64,000 nt of DNA from NCBI RefSeq assembly GCF_003946205.1, contig NZ_RHOS01000005.1:1-64000 (forward strand), in the 5' to 3' direction. Shown here in pieces: positions 1 to 8,422 of this stretch. The notes under the pieces are model-generated. The model was not told the origin of the DNA. It did no database searches and saw only the letters and a list, made by a program, of their open reading frames with translations. Numbering within the stretch: position 1 is the first letter of the stretch; the number at the start of each line of letters is the position of its first letter. Both the position numbers and the translations under genes were made by a program. The DNA is from Companilactobacillus keshanensis (GTDB taxonomy: Bacteria > Bacillota > Bacilli > Lactobacillales > Lactobacillaceae).

Positions 1-303
1 AGTCAAAGCAAAAGCACCTCCAAGATTTATTTTCTCAGAAGTGCTCTTATTTATCTGTATCAAATTATATACTCAGTACCTTGCATTTTTAGTGAGAGTC
101 CTTTTATGTTTGTCAGCTGAAATAATATGATTTCAGTCGACGACTATGAAGGGATTTTTTCATTTCCAGATTAAATTTAATGCTATTTAAAAATGATAAA
201 TTGACGGGTACTGAAGTATTTCGCAGTTATTAATTGGTTGAATATCCAATATTAAATCCTAACTTCCTAAATTAATAATATTGGTATATACTTATTTATA
301 TAG
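1..303. other. Gene-free AT-rich stretch
   Basis: I see no convincing coding region in the first 300 bases. Near the left edge, AGCACCTC (about 13-20) and GAAGTGCT (about 38-45) can form a hairpin. Read on the minus strand it is followed by a T-rich run, so it may be the terminator of a leftward gene lying outside the window. A short inverted repeat, CTGAAAT (117-123) and ATTTCAG (130-136), has no T-run and no assigned role. Confidence 0.4.
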
Positions 304-359
304 AAAAAGACGAATGTAATCGACATATTAAAAATACAGTCAAATACATTCGTCTTTTT
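304..359 (+). terminator. Terminator-like hairpin ahead of the lipoprotein gene
   Basis: A perfect 15-bp stem pairs 304-318 with 345-359 around a 26-nt loop. The right arm ends in five Ts, and the left arm starts with five As, so it could work in both directions. It ends only about 12 nt before the ribosome binding site of the lipoprotein gene, so it is either a boundary terminator for upstream transcripts or a leader attenuator. Confidence 0.55.
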
Positions 360-382
360 GTGTTTGTTATAGAGGGGGAAAT

Positions 383-1735
383 ATGAAGCGTAAAAATTAT
401 ATACTAGTAATTATCAGTATTTTATTTTTACTAGTAATAGCTGGCTGTGGTAATAAAAAGGCTGATTTGAGTAACGTAAAAGAATCAAGTGGCAATATTG
501 TGATTAAAGGCCACAATTTTAGAGGGTTGCATCAAGGAAATGGAACAGTTAAAGATCCAGATTATAAATATTCTATTTATTTTAGTAAAGATGGCAATTT
601 TGTTCAGGATATTATCAGTTCTAAAGGATTTGCGGGAAGATTCACAGAAAAGGGTACTTACAATATTTCCAAGAATGGTGATGTAACAATGAATATTGCT
701 AGTGTTACTGAAGAAAGATTCAATAGTGATTCTGCTCTATTAAAGGGATATACACCAACAAGTATTGTTCAAAGGGAAGATAACACTTTAAATGATGCTG
801 AAAATCATCCGATTAAAATTGAGAATAAGAAGACTTATTTATTAGGTACAGTAAATAACGTCAAGCTTTATCCAACAGATGCCAAGACGGTTAATTATAA
901 AGAACATTATCAAGATGAAATGAAGAAATATGATAATACTTATAATAAATTTTCAGGTCATGGTTTTACTTCAAATGGTATGGACACATCAATGAACGGC
1001 ATTGCTTTCAAGGGGAATAGCTTCATCTGGAGATATGGTTATTTAGGCAAAAATACAGATAAGGACAACGCTGTCATGACTGTGTTTGAAGGTACTTATT
1101 CATATAGTTCTAATAATCATATTTTGACTTTGAATGTTTCCAATCAATCAAAAGCTTATTATGGCAATTTGATGAATCTTAATGATTTTAAATATATGAA
1201 ATCTGACAATTCATTGGCCGTAAACAGATTGAAATTAAAATATCGAAATAATGTTCTTACTTTAGTTGATAGTTCACTTAAGGGTTGGAAAATGAAAGAT
1301 GCATACCCAGATGACACTTCACGAAGTCAACTTAAATATGATGACTATCTAAATAGTTATTCAGTATCAATCTTTGATTCAAAGATGCAAAAAGATAGCG
1401 ATGATAATTCATCCGTAAAAAAGGTTTTTCCTACTAAGGAAGATTTTGCTGATTGGGTAACAGATTATTATCAGGATGATGAAGATACTGAAAACTTTCA
1501 CGTTTTAGAAGCTGGGGATGGTGCAACATTACCGATCCAGGAAAATACCGGCGGGATTAAAAAGGATACGCCGATGGTATATAGATTATATTATTCTCTT
1601 GCTGAAGAGGGTAACGACGAGTCTGACGTTGGCAGAAACGTTGGGATTACCTCAGATGGTAAAATTTATAGTGGTCACGATATTATGTTTGACCCTGATT
1701 TAACTCAAGCATATAAGGACTACATAAATAATTAA
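383..1735 (+). CDS. Predicted surface lipoprotein of unknown function
   Basis: The 450-residue protein begins with a lipoprotein signal: a Lys/Arg start, a hydrophobic stretch and the lipobox VIAGC, so Cys22 should be lipidated and the protein anchored outside the membrane. The body is Asn-, Lys- and Tyr-rich. It seems to contain two related units: GTYNISKNGDVTMNIAS (about residues 92-108) and GTYSYSSNNHILTLNVS (about 239-255), each preceded by an 'F-x-G' strand, which suggests duplicated beta-rich modules. The start is supported by the upstream AGAGGGGG. The family is not recognised and no function is assigned. The same frame continues for 27 codons after the TAA stop (see findings). Confidence 0.8.
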   Translation: MKRKNYILVIISILFLLVIAGCGNKKADLSNVKESSGNIVIKGHNFRGLHQGNGTVKDPDYKYSIYFSKDGNFVQDIISSKGFAGRFTEKGTYNISKNGDVTMNIASVTEERFNSDSALLKGYTPTSIVQREDNTLNDAENHPIKIENKKTYLLGTVNNVKLYPTDAKTVNYKEHYQDEMKKYDNTYNKFSGHGFTSNGMDTSMNGIAFKGNSFIWRYGYLGKNTDKDNAVMTVFEGTYSYSSNNHILTLNVSNQSKAYYGNLMNLNDFKYMKSDNSLAVNRLKLKYRNNVLTLVDSSLKGWKMKDAYPDDTSRSQLKYDDYLNSYSVSIFDSKMQKDSDDNSSVKKVFPTKEDFADWVTDYYQDDEDTENFHVLEAGDGATLPIQENTGGIKKDTPMVYRLYYSLAEEGNDESDVGRNVGITSDGKIYSGHDIMFDPDLTQAYKDYINN

Positions 1736-1832
1736 AAAACTGATGGTGGAACAATTACAAAAGACGGATTAACTTTCACCATAACATTAAAGGCTGATAC
1801 AGCGATATCTGAAAAATAATTATTAACCAATG

Positions 1833-1868
1833 AAGCACTTAAACCAATCAAGGTCTAAGTGCTTTTTA
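1833..1868 (+). terminator. Rho-independent terminator of the lipoprotein gene
   Basis: AAGCACTTA (1833-1841) pairs with TAAGTGCTT (1856-1864) and is followed by a short T-rich run. It lies about 100 nt past the stop codon. Confidence 0.75.
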
Positions 1869-1981
1869 TAACTATTCCGATATAATAAAATTAATCCTAT
1901 AAATTACTGTCAAACTGTTTTATACTTGTGATTATAGAGAACTTTTTACAAAAAACTCAACTTTGAAGGGAAATGTTAATT

Positions 1982-2167
1982 ATGCCACTAGTACATATCG
2001 AACTAATCGAAGGACGCGATCAAGAACAATTAAAAGGAATGGTAAAGGATGTTACTGAAGCCATTTCTAAAAATACTGGTGCGCCTAAGGAACATATTCA
2101 TGTTGTTTTGAACGAGATGAAGAAAGATCGTTACGCTGTTGGTGGCGTTCTTAAGAGCGACGAATAG
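1982..2167 (+). CDS. 4-oxalocrotonate tautomerase family protein
   Basis: This 61-residue protein begins [11 protein letters not shown] after the initiator Met. The exposed N-terminal proline is the catalytic base of the 4-oxalocrotonate tautomerase superfamily, and the length is typical for the small hexameric members. An in-frame ATG lies nine bases upstream at 1973, but GAAGGG ends at 1970, which is too close for that codon and well placed for 1982. The 1982 start also puts Pro right after Met, as the mechanism needs. The physiological substrate cannot be inferred. The gene is monocistronic, with a terminator directly downstream. Confidence 0.88.
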   Translation: MPLVHIELIEGRDQEQLKGMVKDVTEAISKNTGAPKEHIHVVLNEMKKDRYAVGGVLKSDE

Positions 2168-2179
2168 ATATTAATAATG

Positions 2180-2214
2180 TCCGTGTCGATTTTATCGATG
2201 CGGATTTTTTATTT
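2180..2214 (+). terminator. Rho-independent terminator of the tautomerase gene
   Basis: CCGTGTCGAT (2181-2190) and ATCGATGCGG (2194-2203) form a stem with two G-U pairs, followed by a T-run. It sits between the tautomerase stop and the ribosome binding site of the next gene. Confidence 0.8.
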
Positions 2215-2227
2215 GAGGAGTTTTAAT

Positions 2228-3421
2228 ATGTTAGAGTCAGTTTTACCAAATAAACAACTTACTATTGAGCAGCAAGATGTTTTAAATGAGATATTAGAAT
2301 TTTGTCATAGCAATTCAAACGATACTAGATCGTTATTCCAACTGAATGGTGATGCAGGTACTGGTAAGAGCGTTATCTTGACTCAATTGTTTTTAAAAAT
2401 AGAACAGGATGCGAAAGTTTTCAATAAAGATAATTATTTCTTAGTTAATCATCCAGAGCTTCTAAAAGTCTATCAAGATAATGCTGGAGAATTTTCCGAA
2501 TTACGTAAAAATAGATTCTTGCGCCCAACTACCTTTATTAACAAAATGAATAAAAATCATAAACAGGCTGATGTTGTCGTGATTGATGAGGCTCACTTAC
2601 TTCTAAGTGAAGCCGATAAATATAATAATTTTTCTCAGAATAATCAATTGGAAGAAATTATTAAACTCAGTAGAGTAGTAGTTATTGTCTATGATGAGCG
2701 CCAAGTATTAAAAATGAAAAGCTATTGGTCTCAACAAATTATCGATAAACTAGTTAAACAGTTTGGCTTAAGATATAAATTAAACACTCTTCATACTCAA
2801 ATGAGGATGAATGCCCCTCGTAAAATAGTTAGATGGATCGATGATTTAACTAATAATCTACAACTTGATACGATTGATAATAAATCTAATAATTATTTGG
2901 GAGGAACTTATCAAGGCTATGATTTTAAAATATTCGAAGATGCAGAGGAGATGTATCAGAAGCTACGTTTGGATAATAGAATAGTCCAAAAATCTCGTAT
3001 TGTATCAACTGCAGACTATCCGTCAACTTTAGATGGTAAGAAGCACTATGTTAATGAGGGAAAGTTTCATTTGCCATGGGATCAATACAATTATTCTAAT
3101 GTGACCTGGGCTGAGAAAGAATCTACAATTAATGAAGTAGGGTCAATTTACACTATTCAAGGATTTGATCTGAATTATGTTGCTGTCATTATTGGACCAT
3201 CGGTAGTTTATGATAAGAATGGTCAAATTAAAATTGATCCTGCTAAGTATGAGGATCATGAGGCCTTTAAAAAGCGACATTTAAATGATGTTATCCAAAT
3301 TGATCGAGCTAAAAAGAGGATCATTCAAAATTCTATGAACGTTTTATTAAAACGTGGGGTCAAGGGTCTATATATCTATTTTCATGATCAAAGGATCTAT
3401 AATTTTTTAGCAAATAAATAA
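2228..3421 (+). CDS. DUF2075 / Schlafen-group-3-like P-loop helicase-fold protein
   Basis: The 397-residue P-loop ATPase has a Walker A motif GDAGTGKS near residues 41-48 and a DEAH-type Walker B (VVIDEAHLL). A conserved C-terminal block contains the IYTIQGFDLNY motif, as in DUF2075 proteins. These have a superfamily 1 helicase-like fold, but their biological role is poorly known. ATG 2228 is chosen because GAGGAG (2215-2220) lies 7 nt upstream. A start 51 bases earlier is open but would fall in the preceding terminator. No nuclease domain or partner gene is fused or adjacent. Confidence 0.82.
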   Translation: MLESVLPNKQLTIEQQDVLNEILEFCHSNSNDTRSLFQLNGDAGTGKSVILTQLFLKIEQDAKVFNKDNYFLVNHPELLKVYQDNAGEFSELRKNRFLRPTTFINKMNKNHKQADVVVIDEAHLLLSEADKYNNFSQNNQLEEIIKLSRVVVIVYDERQVLKMKSYWSQQIIDKLVKQFGLRYKLNTLHTQMRMNAPRKIVRWIDDLTNNLQLDTIDNKSNNYLGGTYQGYDFKIFEDAEEMYQKLRLDNRIVQKSRIVSTADYPSTLDGKKHYVNEGKFHLPWDQYNYSNVTWAEKESTINEVGSIYTIQGFDLNYVAVIIGPSVVYDKNGQIKIDPAKYEDHEAFKKRHLNDVIQIDRAKKRIIQNSMNVLLKRGVKGLYIYFHDQRIYNFLANK

Positions 3422-3450
3422 GGTTACATAACAAAAAATATTAGAAGATA

Positions 3451-3488
3451 AGAGTCAATATTCAAAACAATGGATATTGGCTCTTTTT
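3451..3488 (+). terminator. Rho-independent terminator of the DUF2075 gene
   Basis: AGAGTCAATATTC (3451-3463) pairs with GGATATTGGCTCT (about 3471-3483) through Watson-Crick and G-U pairs, followed by a T-run. Confidence 0.8.
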
Positions 3489-3570
3489 GTCGATCTAGCA
3501 TCTGGCAAAAGGGAAGATGATACAAATAGTATCAAATTAAATTTAAACAGTTAGAGTAATACGCTTCCAC

Positions 3571-3593
3571 TAAACCATCTTAGTGTTGGTTTA
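3571..3593. promoter_or_regulatory. Short inverted repeat, possible TetR operator
   Basis: TAAACCA (3571-3577) and TGGTTTA (3587-3593) form a 7-bp inverted repeat about 80 bp before the TetR gene. TetR-family regulators often bind palindromes near their own gene, so an autoregulatory site is possible. The assignment is positional only. Confidence 0.3.
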
Positions 3594-3671
3594 ACAGAGA
3601 GATTTATCTGAACTATTTACAGAATAACTATGCTAAAATATACATAGTGTTGTATTAAGGATGGTGGTATT

Positions 3672-4286
3672 GTGCGAAGAAACACTAAAACGAGTGCAAA
3701 AATAAAAAAAGCCTTCATCAATTTGATGAAGGTCAAAGGATTTGAATCTTTAACGGTTAGAGATATTACTAGTACTGCCAAAATAAACCGCAGTACATTT
3801 TATGCCCATTATAATGATAAATACGATTTGCTAAAGAGTTACGAAAATTCTGTCTTAAAGTCGTTGAGTCAAACTTTAAATAATAATCTCAATTCATTAA
3901 CAAAATCACAAAATATTAAAGTGGATGATGAGTCTTATCCAGTGATAAATTTAATTATTGGATATATTGAATCAGAGTTTGATTTGATAAAAGTTCTCCT
4001 TACGATTTCCTCGTTTGGCGAAAAGATCAAAAATATTTTACGACAGATAATCATTAAGGGATTATATCTTGATAAAGGAAATAATAAGACAGTTGGTACG
4101 ATTCCAAATGATTATGCGTATGAAATAATTGTATCTGGATTACTCAGCACAATTACATATTGGCTGTCTAAGGATCATCCTGAGAACAAGGATACAATTA
4201 TTGATATCATTCTGAAATCACGTTATTTAAGTCCCTATGATCTATTAGGTGTCGATGATCAATTTGGAAATACTATTAGGGTTTGA
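3672..4286 (+). CDS. TetR/AcrR family transcriptional regulator
   Basis: The 204-residue protein has an N-terminal TetR helix-turn-helix with the signature TVRDITSTAKINRSTFYAHYNDK at about residues 25-46 (given here as TVRDITSTAKI plus NRSTFYAHYNDK), then an all-helical C-terminal domain. The C-terminal part resembles the group common in lactobacilli next to efflux or stress genes. The start is a GTG at 3672, ten bases after AAGGA; the nearby ATG at 3661 is in another frame. The 3' end overlaps the convergent XRE regulator by 11 bp. There is no obvious target apart from itself. Confidence 0.85.
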   Translation: MRRNTKTSAKIKKAFINLMKVKGFESLTVRDITSTAKINRSTFYAHYNDKYDLLKSYENSVLKSLSQTLNNNLNSLTKSQNIKVDDESYPVINLIIGYIESEFDLIKVLLTISSFGEKIKNILRQIIIKGLYLDKGNNKTVGTIPNDYAYEIIVSGLLSTITYWLSKDHPENKDTIIDIILKSRYLSPYDLLGVDDQFGNTIRV

Positions 4287-5157
4287 TTTTTAGTTCATTG
4301 ATATTGTTAGAATTCATGAACTGCTTTATTTGATCCATCAATTCATTATTGGCGTTATAATCAGCAAATGCTATTGCTGTAGTCAGAGCATGGCTCAATT
4401 TATTGTAATCAATAGGATCAGTTCCTAAGGTATTTATAGCAGATAGATAATATAATTCATCAGTGAATCTGGCCGTAAAGAACTTATCGAAATTATGTAG
4501 CCCAAGATCGATCAGTGATGCACTGCGGTCGTAATCCTTTTGTTCCGTATACCATTTAGTTAATCTAACGATATTAGAGCGATAGTAAAAATAGTCGCTT
4601 CTTGAATTGACTACAACATCGATGTTTGCGTAAGCCAAATCAAAGTAATAGCCTGTTTTAAGATTTTGATGTTTTTCCAGATAAATTTGCCCTAATGCTG
4701 AGTAAATCATTGTTCCCCAAAAGCTATTACGATTAGTTAATAATCCCAGTGAATAGTTTAATTGGAAAATGGCCTCGTCGAAGTCTTGCTTTGATTTTGC
4801 TAATGCGGCATACAAAAAATGCGAGTGTATTTTCTCCGAAGAGGGGAGTGCACTTTCTTTTATTGTTGGTAATTCTGATGATAGTATTTGGTAATCTTCA
4901 TGTTGAATGGCAATATCTAATTTTTTAAATTTATCTTGAGCTAAATTACTAGTTGGCAGAGAAGAAAATTCTGAAAAGATTTGATCCAAAGTGAGATTTA
5001 ACCTCTGGCAAATTGAGATCAGTATGCCAACAGAAGGAGATAAATTCTGATTTTCAATCTTACTTATAATTGCTTGAGTACATATTCCATCAGCTAATTC
5101 AGTCTGATTTAGATTAAGAGATTTGCGTTTGTTTTGAATGACTTTTCCTAAAAGCAT
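4276..5157 (-). CDS. XRE-type regulator with TPR-like C-terminus (Rgg/PlcR-like)
   Basis: The 293-residue protein has an N-terminal Cro/C1 helix-turn-helix (LNQTELADGICTQAIISKIE, about residues 17-36). About 220 residues of helical hairpins resembling tetratricopeptide repeats follow. This architecture and length match the RRNPP regulators (Rgg, PlcR, PrgX), which usually bind small secreted peptides. No signal-peptide-bearing mini-ORF is visible on either side, so a peptide ligand is not supported here. GAGGTGA lies just upstream of the ATG. The gene converges on and overlaps the TetR gene. Confidence 0.8.
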   Translation of the reverse strand: MLLGKVIQNKRKSLNLNQTELADGICTQAIISKIENQNLSPSVGILISICQRLNLTLDQIFSEFSSLPTSNLAQDKFKKLDIAIQHEDYQILSSELPTIKESALPSSEKIHSHFLYAALAKSKQDFDEAIFQLNYSLGLLTNRNSFWGTMIYSALGQIYLEKHQNLKTGYYFDLAYANIDVVVNSRSDYFYYRSNIVRLTKWYTEQKDYDRSASLIDLGLHNFDKFFTARFTDELYYLSAINTLGTDPIDYNKLSHALTTAIAFADYNANNELMDQIKQFMNSNNINELKIKP

Positions 5158-5360
5158 GTTTCACCTCAATTAATATTATTTGAAGTAATAAATTCTGGTT
5201 AATTCTTATTCATATATTATCTATAGTAATATTATATTCAAATAATTCCAAGCCAGAGTCAAATAATTTTTCGGATAATTAATAATAGTGAACATTGTAA
5301 ATGATTTGAATAGTTGTCTGATAGAACTGATTTATAAAAATAAATTTAATTTATGATACA

Positions 5361-5390
5361 AAAAAAGAGTGAACCTAAAGGTTCACTCGA
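5361..5390 (-). terminator. Terminator of the small HTH gene
   Basis: A 10-bp stem pairs 5367-5376 with 5379-5388. Read on the minus strand it is followed by six Ts (5366-5361). It lies just past the stop of the 61-residue HTH gene. Confidence 0.8.
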
Positions 5391-5400
5391 GAATGCTCAA

Positions 5401-5586
5401 CTATGAATGTAGCTTAATATATTCTAAGATTGTTTTCGCTTCATCAGATGTAGGTTCATAATCACCAGATTTAAGATTATGAATCCTTTCAACTGAAAGG
5501 TGACTTTCAAAAGCAAATTGTGTATCGTTCATATTTTTATCACGTTCAAAGTGAATAATTGTTTCAGCAATATTTGGTTTATCCAT
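5401..5586 (-). CDS. Small XRE-like HTH protein
   Basis: This 61-residue protein carries a helix-turn-helix-like segment (TQFAFESHLSVERIHNLKSG, about residues 22-41). It resembles the short Lactobacillus proteins annotated as the LBP_cg2779 family; that name is from memory. A good ribosome binding site (GAGGTAGTG, minus strand) precedes the ATG, and a clean terminator follows. It lies immediately downstream of lepB in the same direction, so it may be cotranscribed with signal peptidase. No regulatory target is evident. Confidence 0.7.
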   Translation of the reverse strand: MDKPNIAETIIHFERDKNMNDTQFAFESHLSVERIHNLKSGDYEPTSDEAKTILEYIKLHS

Positions 5587-5631
5587 ATCACTACCTCCAT
5601 TAGTTAAATAATAGCATTAAGACAAGATTAT

Positions 5632-6297
5632 TTAAAACGTTGACCATTTATTTAGTGGCCAGTAACGCCATTTAACTTCACCAATGATACTTTTCTTATT
5701 GATGAAACCAATGATTCTACTATCTTTAGAAACGGTTCTGTGATCACCCATAACAAAGTAAGAACCTGCGGGTACTTTGTTAGTTTTTTCAACCTTTTTA
5801 AGATAGCTTGTGCTGTATCTTTGTTTGTATTCTGATGATTCTTTAGCAAGTTTGCTTAATGTAAAATTATAAGTATAGCTGTATGGTGTATTAGCATAAA
5901 TGCTTGTATCTGGTTCTTTTACCTTGGAGCCCGCATCTAAGAATGATTCATCAAGTTTTTTACCGTTGACATACATCTTATTATTCTTAGAAACAACTGT
6001 ATCACCAGGTAATCCGATGATACGCTTAATATAAAACGATCCTGGTTCATCAGGTGCCTTCAAAACAACTACATCGCCTCGAGATAGCTTGGTATGTCGA
6101 ACTGCGATTACCTTATCCCCGTTTTCAAAGGTCGGTTGCATAGAGGGTCCTGAAACCTTGTCATTTGAAAAAACAAACTGCATAAGTAGGAAGAGGACTG
6201 CGTAGATGGCTGCGGTCAATGCGATTGTTTGCAACCAAAACTTCCAACCGCCTTCTTCCTCCTTCTTAGGCTTTTGTCTTGTTCTATTGTTTGCCAT
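5632..6297 (-). CDS. lepB: Signal peptidase I
   Basis: The 221-residue membrane protease removes signal peptides from exported proteins. It has a short charged cytoplasmic start and one transmembrane segment (about residues 21-43). The catalytic serine block SGPSMQPTF follows with Ser52. The general-base lysine lies in YIKRIIGLPGD (Lys91), and the C-terminal box MGDHRTVSKDSR closes the active site. All type I signal peptidase (S26) motifs are intact. GAGGTGAATT precedes the ATG. It would process the signal peptide seen on the CAP/SLAP protein in this window. Confidence 0.95.
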   Translation of the reverse strand: MANNRTRQKPKKEEEGGWKFWLQTIALTAAIYAVLFLLMQFVFSNDKVSGPSMQPTFENGDKVIAVRHTKLSRGDVVVLKAPDEPGSFYIKRIIGLPGDTVVSKNNKMYVNGKKLDESFLDAGSKVKEPDTSIYANTPYSYTYNFTLSKLAKESSEYKQRYSTSYLKKVEKTNKVPAGSYFVMGDHRTVSKDSRIIGFINKKSIIGEVKWRYWPLNKWSTF

Positions 6298-6390
6298 AAT
6301 TCACCTCGTATGTATACTAACTAGAATATTACACTTTTTGAAGATTATTGGAAATAATTGTATCATTTTTAAATTTTTTTAATTAACAAA

Positions 6391-6420
6391 TTGACAGACT
6401 AACTATTGTATAATATTTAA
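6391..6420 (+). promoter_or_regulatory. Probable promoter of the acyltransferase gene
   Basis: A consensus TTGACA (6391-6396) and a consensus TATAAT (6409-6414) both occur just before the gene. They are only 12 bp apart, too close to be one -35/-10 pair, so the exact pairing is unclear. Confidence 0.4.
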
Positions 6421-6447
6421 GAATTTTATTTTAAGGGGATCGTTATT

Positions 6448-7488
6448 ATTAATTCATCGAAAAGATTGATCTATATTGATTTTATCAGAGTCGTGGCTAT
6501 GCTTGGTGTGGTTATGGCTCATTCAAGTGCTGATATTTTGATCACTAAATCATTTTCAAATTATTGGAACTTAGCCAATGCAATGATTGTTATTGTTACA
6601 CCGGCTGTACCACTGTTCTTTATGATTAGTGGAGCGACTATTTTAAATAGTCAAAAAACATATGGAGTAGGGTATCTATTCAAACATCGGCTGACACGTG
6701 TTTTAATACCATTTGTGTTTTGGTCATTTGTTTCGACGGCTTTCTTCCAATATATTGATCCAAATACCGGTTTCTCATGGCATTTAACTTTGAAAAATAT
6801 GTCATTGATTTACCATCAACCTGTTCTAGAGGCCTACTGGTTTATCTATCCATTGATAGCCTTCTATCTGCTTTCACCAATACTCAAGGCTTTAGTGGAT
6901 AATATGAGTGATAAATTGCTGAATTATGCTTTGATCTTATGGTTTATTACTAATATGATTTTGCCATTCTTGGTTGTCACTATGCCAAGTCCATGGTCTG
7001 ATATTTTTAAAGTTGATAATTTTGGTAATCTATTCTTTGTTTCTAAATCATTAGGCTACTTTATCTTGGGTTATAAGTTGTCTAAGGTAGATACAAAGAA
7101 ACTTCATTTGTCGGTCAATCTACTTGTTAGTGTCATTTTGATGGTAGCAATGATCAGTATTAACTATTGGACTTATCATGACAGCAGCGTACATATTCCT
7201 GTTACGGGATACGAGCCATCAGTTTTCGTACCAGTCATTTCAGCATTGATTTTCTTATCATTCAAGAAAATCGATCCTAAAGTTTCTCCATTTATGGGAA
7301 AAATCATCGAGTATATTGCTCCTTTGACTTACGGGGTATACTTGGTTCACGGTATCGGTATTCGTCTAGCACAATACTATGTAAATAGTTTGAACTTTTT
7401 AGGTGTATTCGGACTGGCAACGATCATTTCATTGGTTATCGTTTGGATCATCAGTCTGATTCCGGTTGCAAAGAAGTATCTAATTTAG
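6448..7488 (+). CDS. Acyltransferase 3 family membrane protein
   Basis: This is a polytopic membrane protein of about 346 residues with roughly ten hydrophobic segments. The N-terminal motif IDFIRVVAMLGVVMAHSS carries the His expected in acyltransferase-3 enzymes, and RLTRVLIPFVFWS follows the second membrane segment. Family members O-acylate surface glycans or peptidoglycan; the acceptor here is unknown. No ATG is well placed: the only strong ribosome binding site, AAGGGG (6433-6438), sits 6-9 nt before two ATT codons (6445, 6448). A TTG at 6466 is 27 nt away with only weak pairing. An ATT start is therefore proposed. Confidence 0.8.
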   Translation: MNSSKRLIYIDFIRVVAMLGVVMAHSSADILITKSFSNYWNLANAMIVIVTPAVPLFFMISGATILNSQKTYGVGYLFKHRLTRVLIPFVFWSFVSTAFFQYIDPNTGFSWHLTLKNMSLIYHQPVLEAYWFIYPLIAFYLLSPILKALVDNMSDKLLNYALILWFITNMILPFLVVTMPSPWSDIFKVDNFGNLFFVSKSLGYFILGYKLSKVDTKKLHLSVNLLVSVILMVAMISINYWTYHDSSVHIPVTGYEPSVFVPVISALIFLSFKKIDPKVSPFMGKIIEYIAPLTYGVYLVHGIGIRLAQYYVNSLNFLGVFGLATIISLVIVWIISLIPVAKKYLI

Positions 7489-7498
7489 AGGTGATATC

Positions 7499-8266
7499 AT
7501 GAGTTTGAGTTATATCGGTGAATTAAGAGATGAAATAGATGAACTTACTAATGGAAAACGTTTTAAAGCTCGAATTGATTTTATGGATCATGTTTGCCAA
7601 GCTTTGTCAGACAAGAGACTGCCTAAATATCACTTTCCGAAGTTTCAGTTATCCGAAAAGGATCTTTATAGTTATTTAGGATCATTAATGGATTTGGATC
7701 GGCCGTCATACGATGATGCTGTGAGAAAGTTGGAAAAATTTGATCATAATTTACGTGAGTTCAGAACATACTTACAGATTCGCTTTGGATATTGGGCTAC
7801 AGTAACCGAAGATTTTATGAGGATTTGGAGTGAGTTATATCCTGATACCAAATATTTAGAATTGATGGCCGGTAATGGCTATATCTCACGTGGTTTCAAG
7901 AACTTTGGTGTGGAGTCAATTTGTACCGATGATCTTAGTTGGGCTAAGCAAAGTCAAACTGGATTGAAAACTTTAGTAGATGTTGAGAATTTAGATGCTA
8001 TAACAGCTTTAGAAAAGTATCAAAAAGACATTGATGCTGTGGTATTAGCTTGGAGTCCTGATCGAGAAGAAATTGATTATGATATTTTACAATTGGTTAG
8101 AAGAGCTGGTATAAAGCTTTTTGTGATAGGTGAAAAAGATGGAGCTACTAATAGTCATAAATTTTGGGAAAATGCTGAAATAGTTGAAGATCCTAAAATA
8201 GAGCAATTAAATAAAATGTATTCTCACTATGATCTTGTTTGTGATCGACTTTATTTAATTAGGTAG
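7499..8266 (+). CDS. SAM-dependent methyltransferase-like protein
   Basis: The 255-residue protein has a helical N-terminal half, then a Rossmann-type block LELMAGNGYISRGFKNFG at about residues 120-137. This resembles motif I of class I SAM-dependent methyltransferases (E/D-x-G-x-G). An acidic strand end (VESICTDDL) follows, matching motif II. No NPPY or DPPY motif is evident, so the substrate cannot be assigned. GAGGTGAT and ATG lie directly after the acyltransferase stop, so the two genes are probably cotranscribed. A strong terminator ends the unit. Confidence 0.7.
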   Translation: MSLSYIGELRDEIDELTNGKRFKARIDFMDHVCQALSDKRLPKYHFPKFQLSEKDLYSYLGSLMDLDRPSYDDAVRKLEKFDHNLREFRTYLQIRFGYWATVTEDFMRIWSELYPDTKYLELMAGNGYISRGFKNFGVESICTDDLSWAKQSQTGLKTLVDVENLDAITALEKYQKDIDAVVLAWSPDREEIDYDILQLVRRAGIKLFVIGEKDGATNSHKFWENAEIVEDPKIEQLNKMYSHYDLVCDRLYLIR

Positions 8267-8290
8267 AGTTTTTTGTGCTTAATACATAAT

Positions 8291-8328
8291 AGAAGCAGTA
8301 ATCAAAATCGATTACTGCTTCTATTTTC
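8291..8328 (+). terminator. Rho-independent terminator
   Basis: A perfect 13-bp stem (8291-8303 with 8310-8322, six-base loop) is followed by a T-rich run, 25 bp after the methyltransferase-like gene. Confidence 0.85.
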
Positions 8329-8422
8329 ATCAGTGCGTACAAGCTAACCATGTTTTGTTGAACTATCTCTATTAGTGTAAAATGAGTTATCGTACAAGTA
8401 TTAGTTAGACTAGGTGGATTGA

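Noticed and set aside
5158-5400. Search for a signalling peptide gene for the Rgg/PlcR-like regulator
   Set aside because: No mini-ORF with a ribosome binding site and hydrophobic or signal-like sequence was found on either strand.
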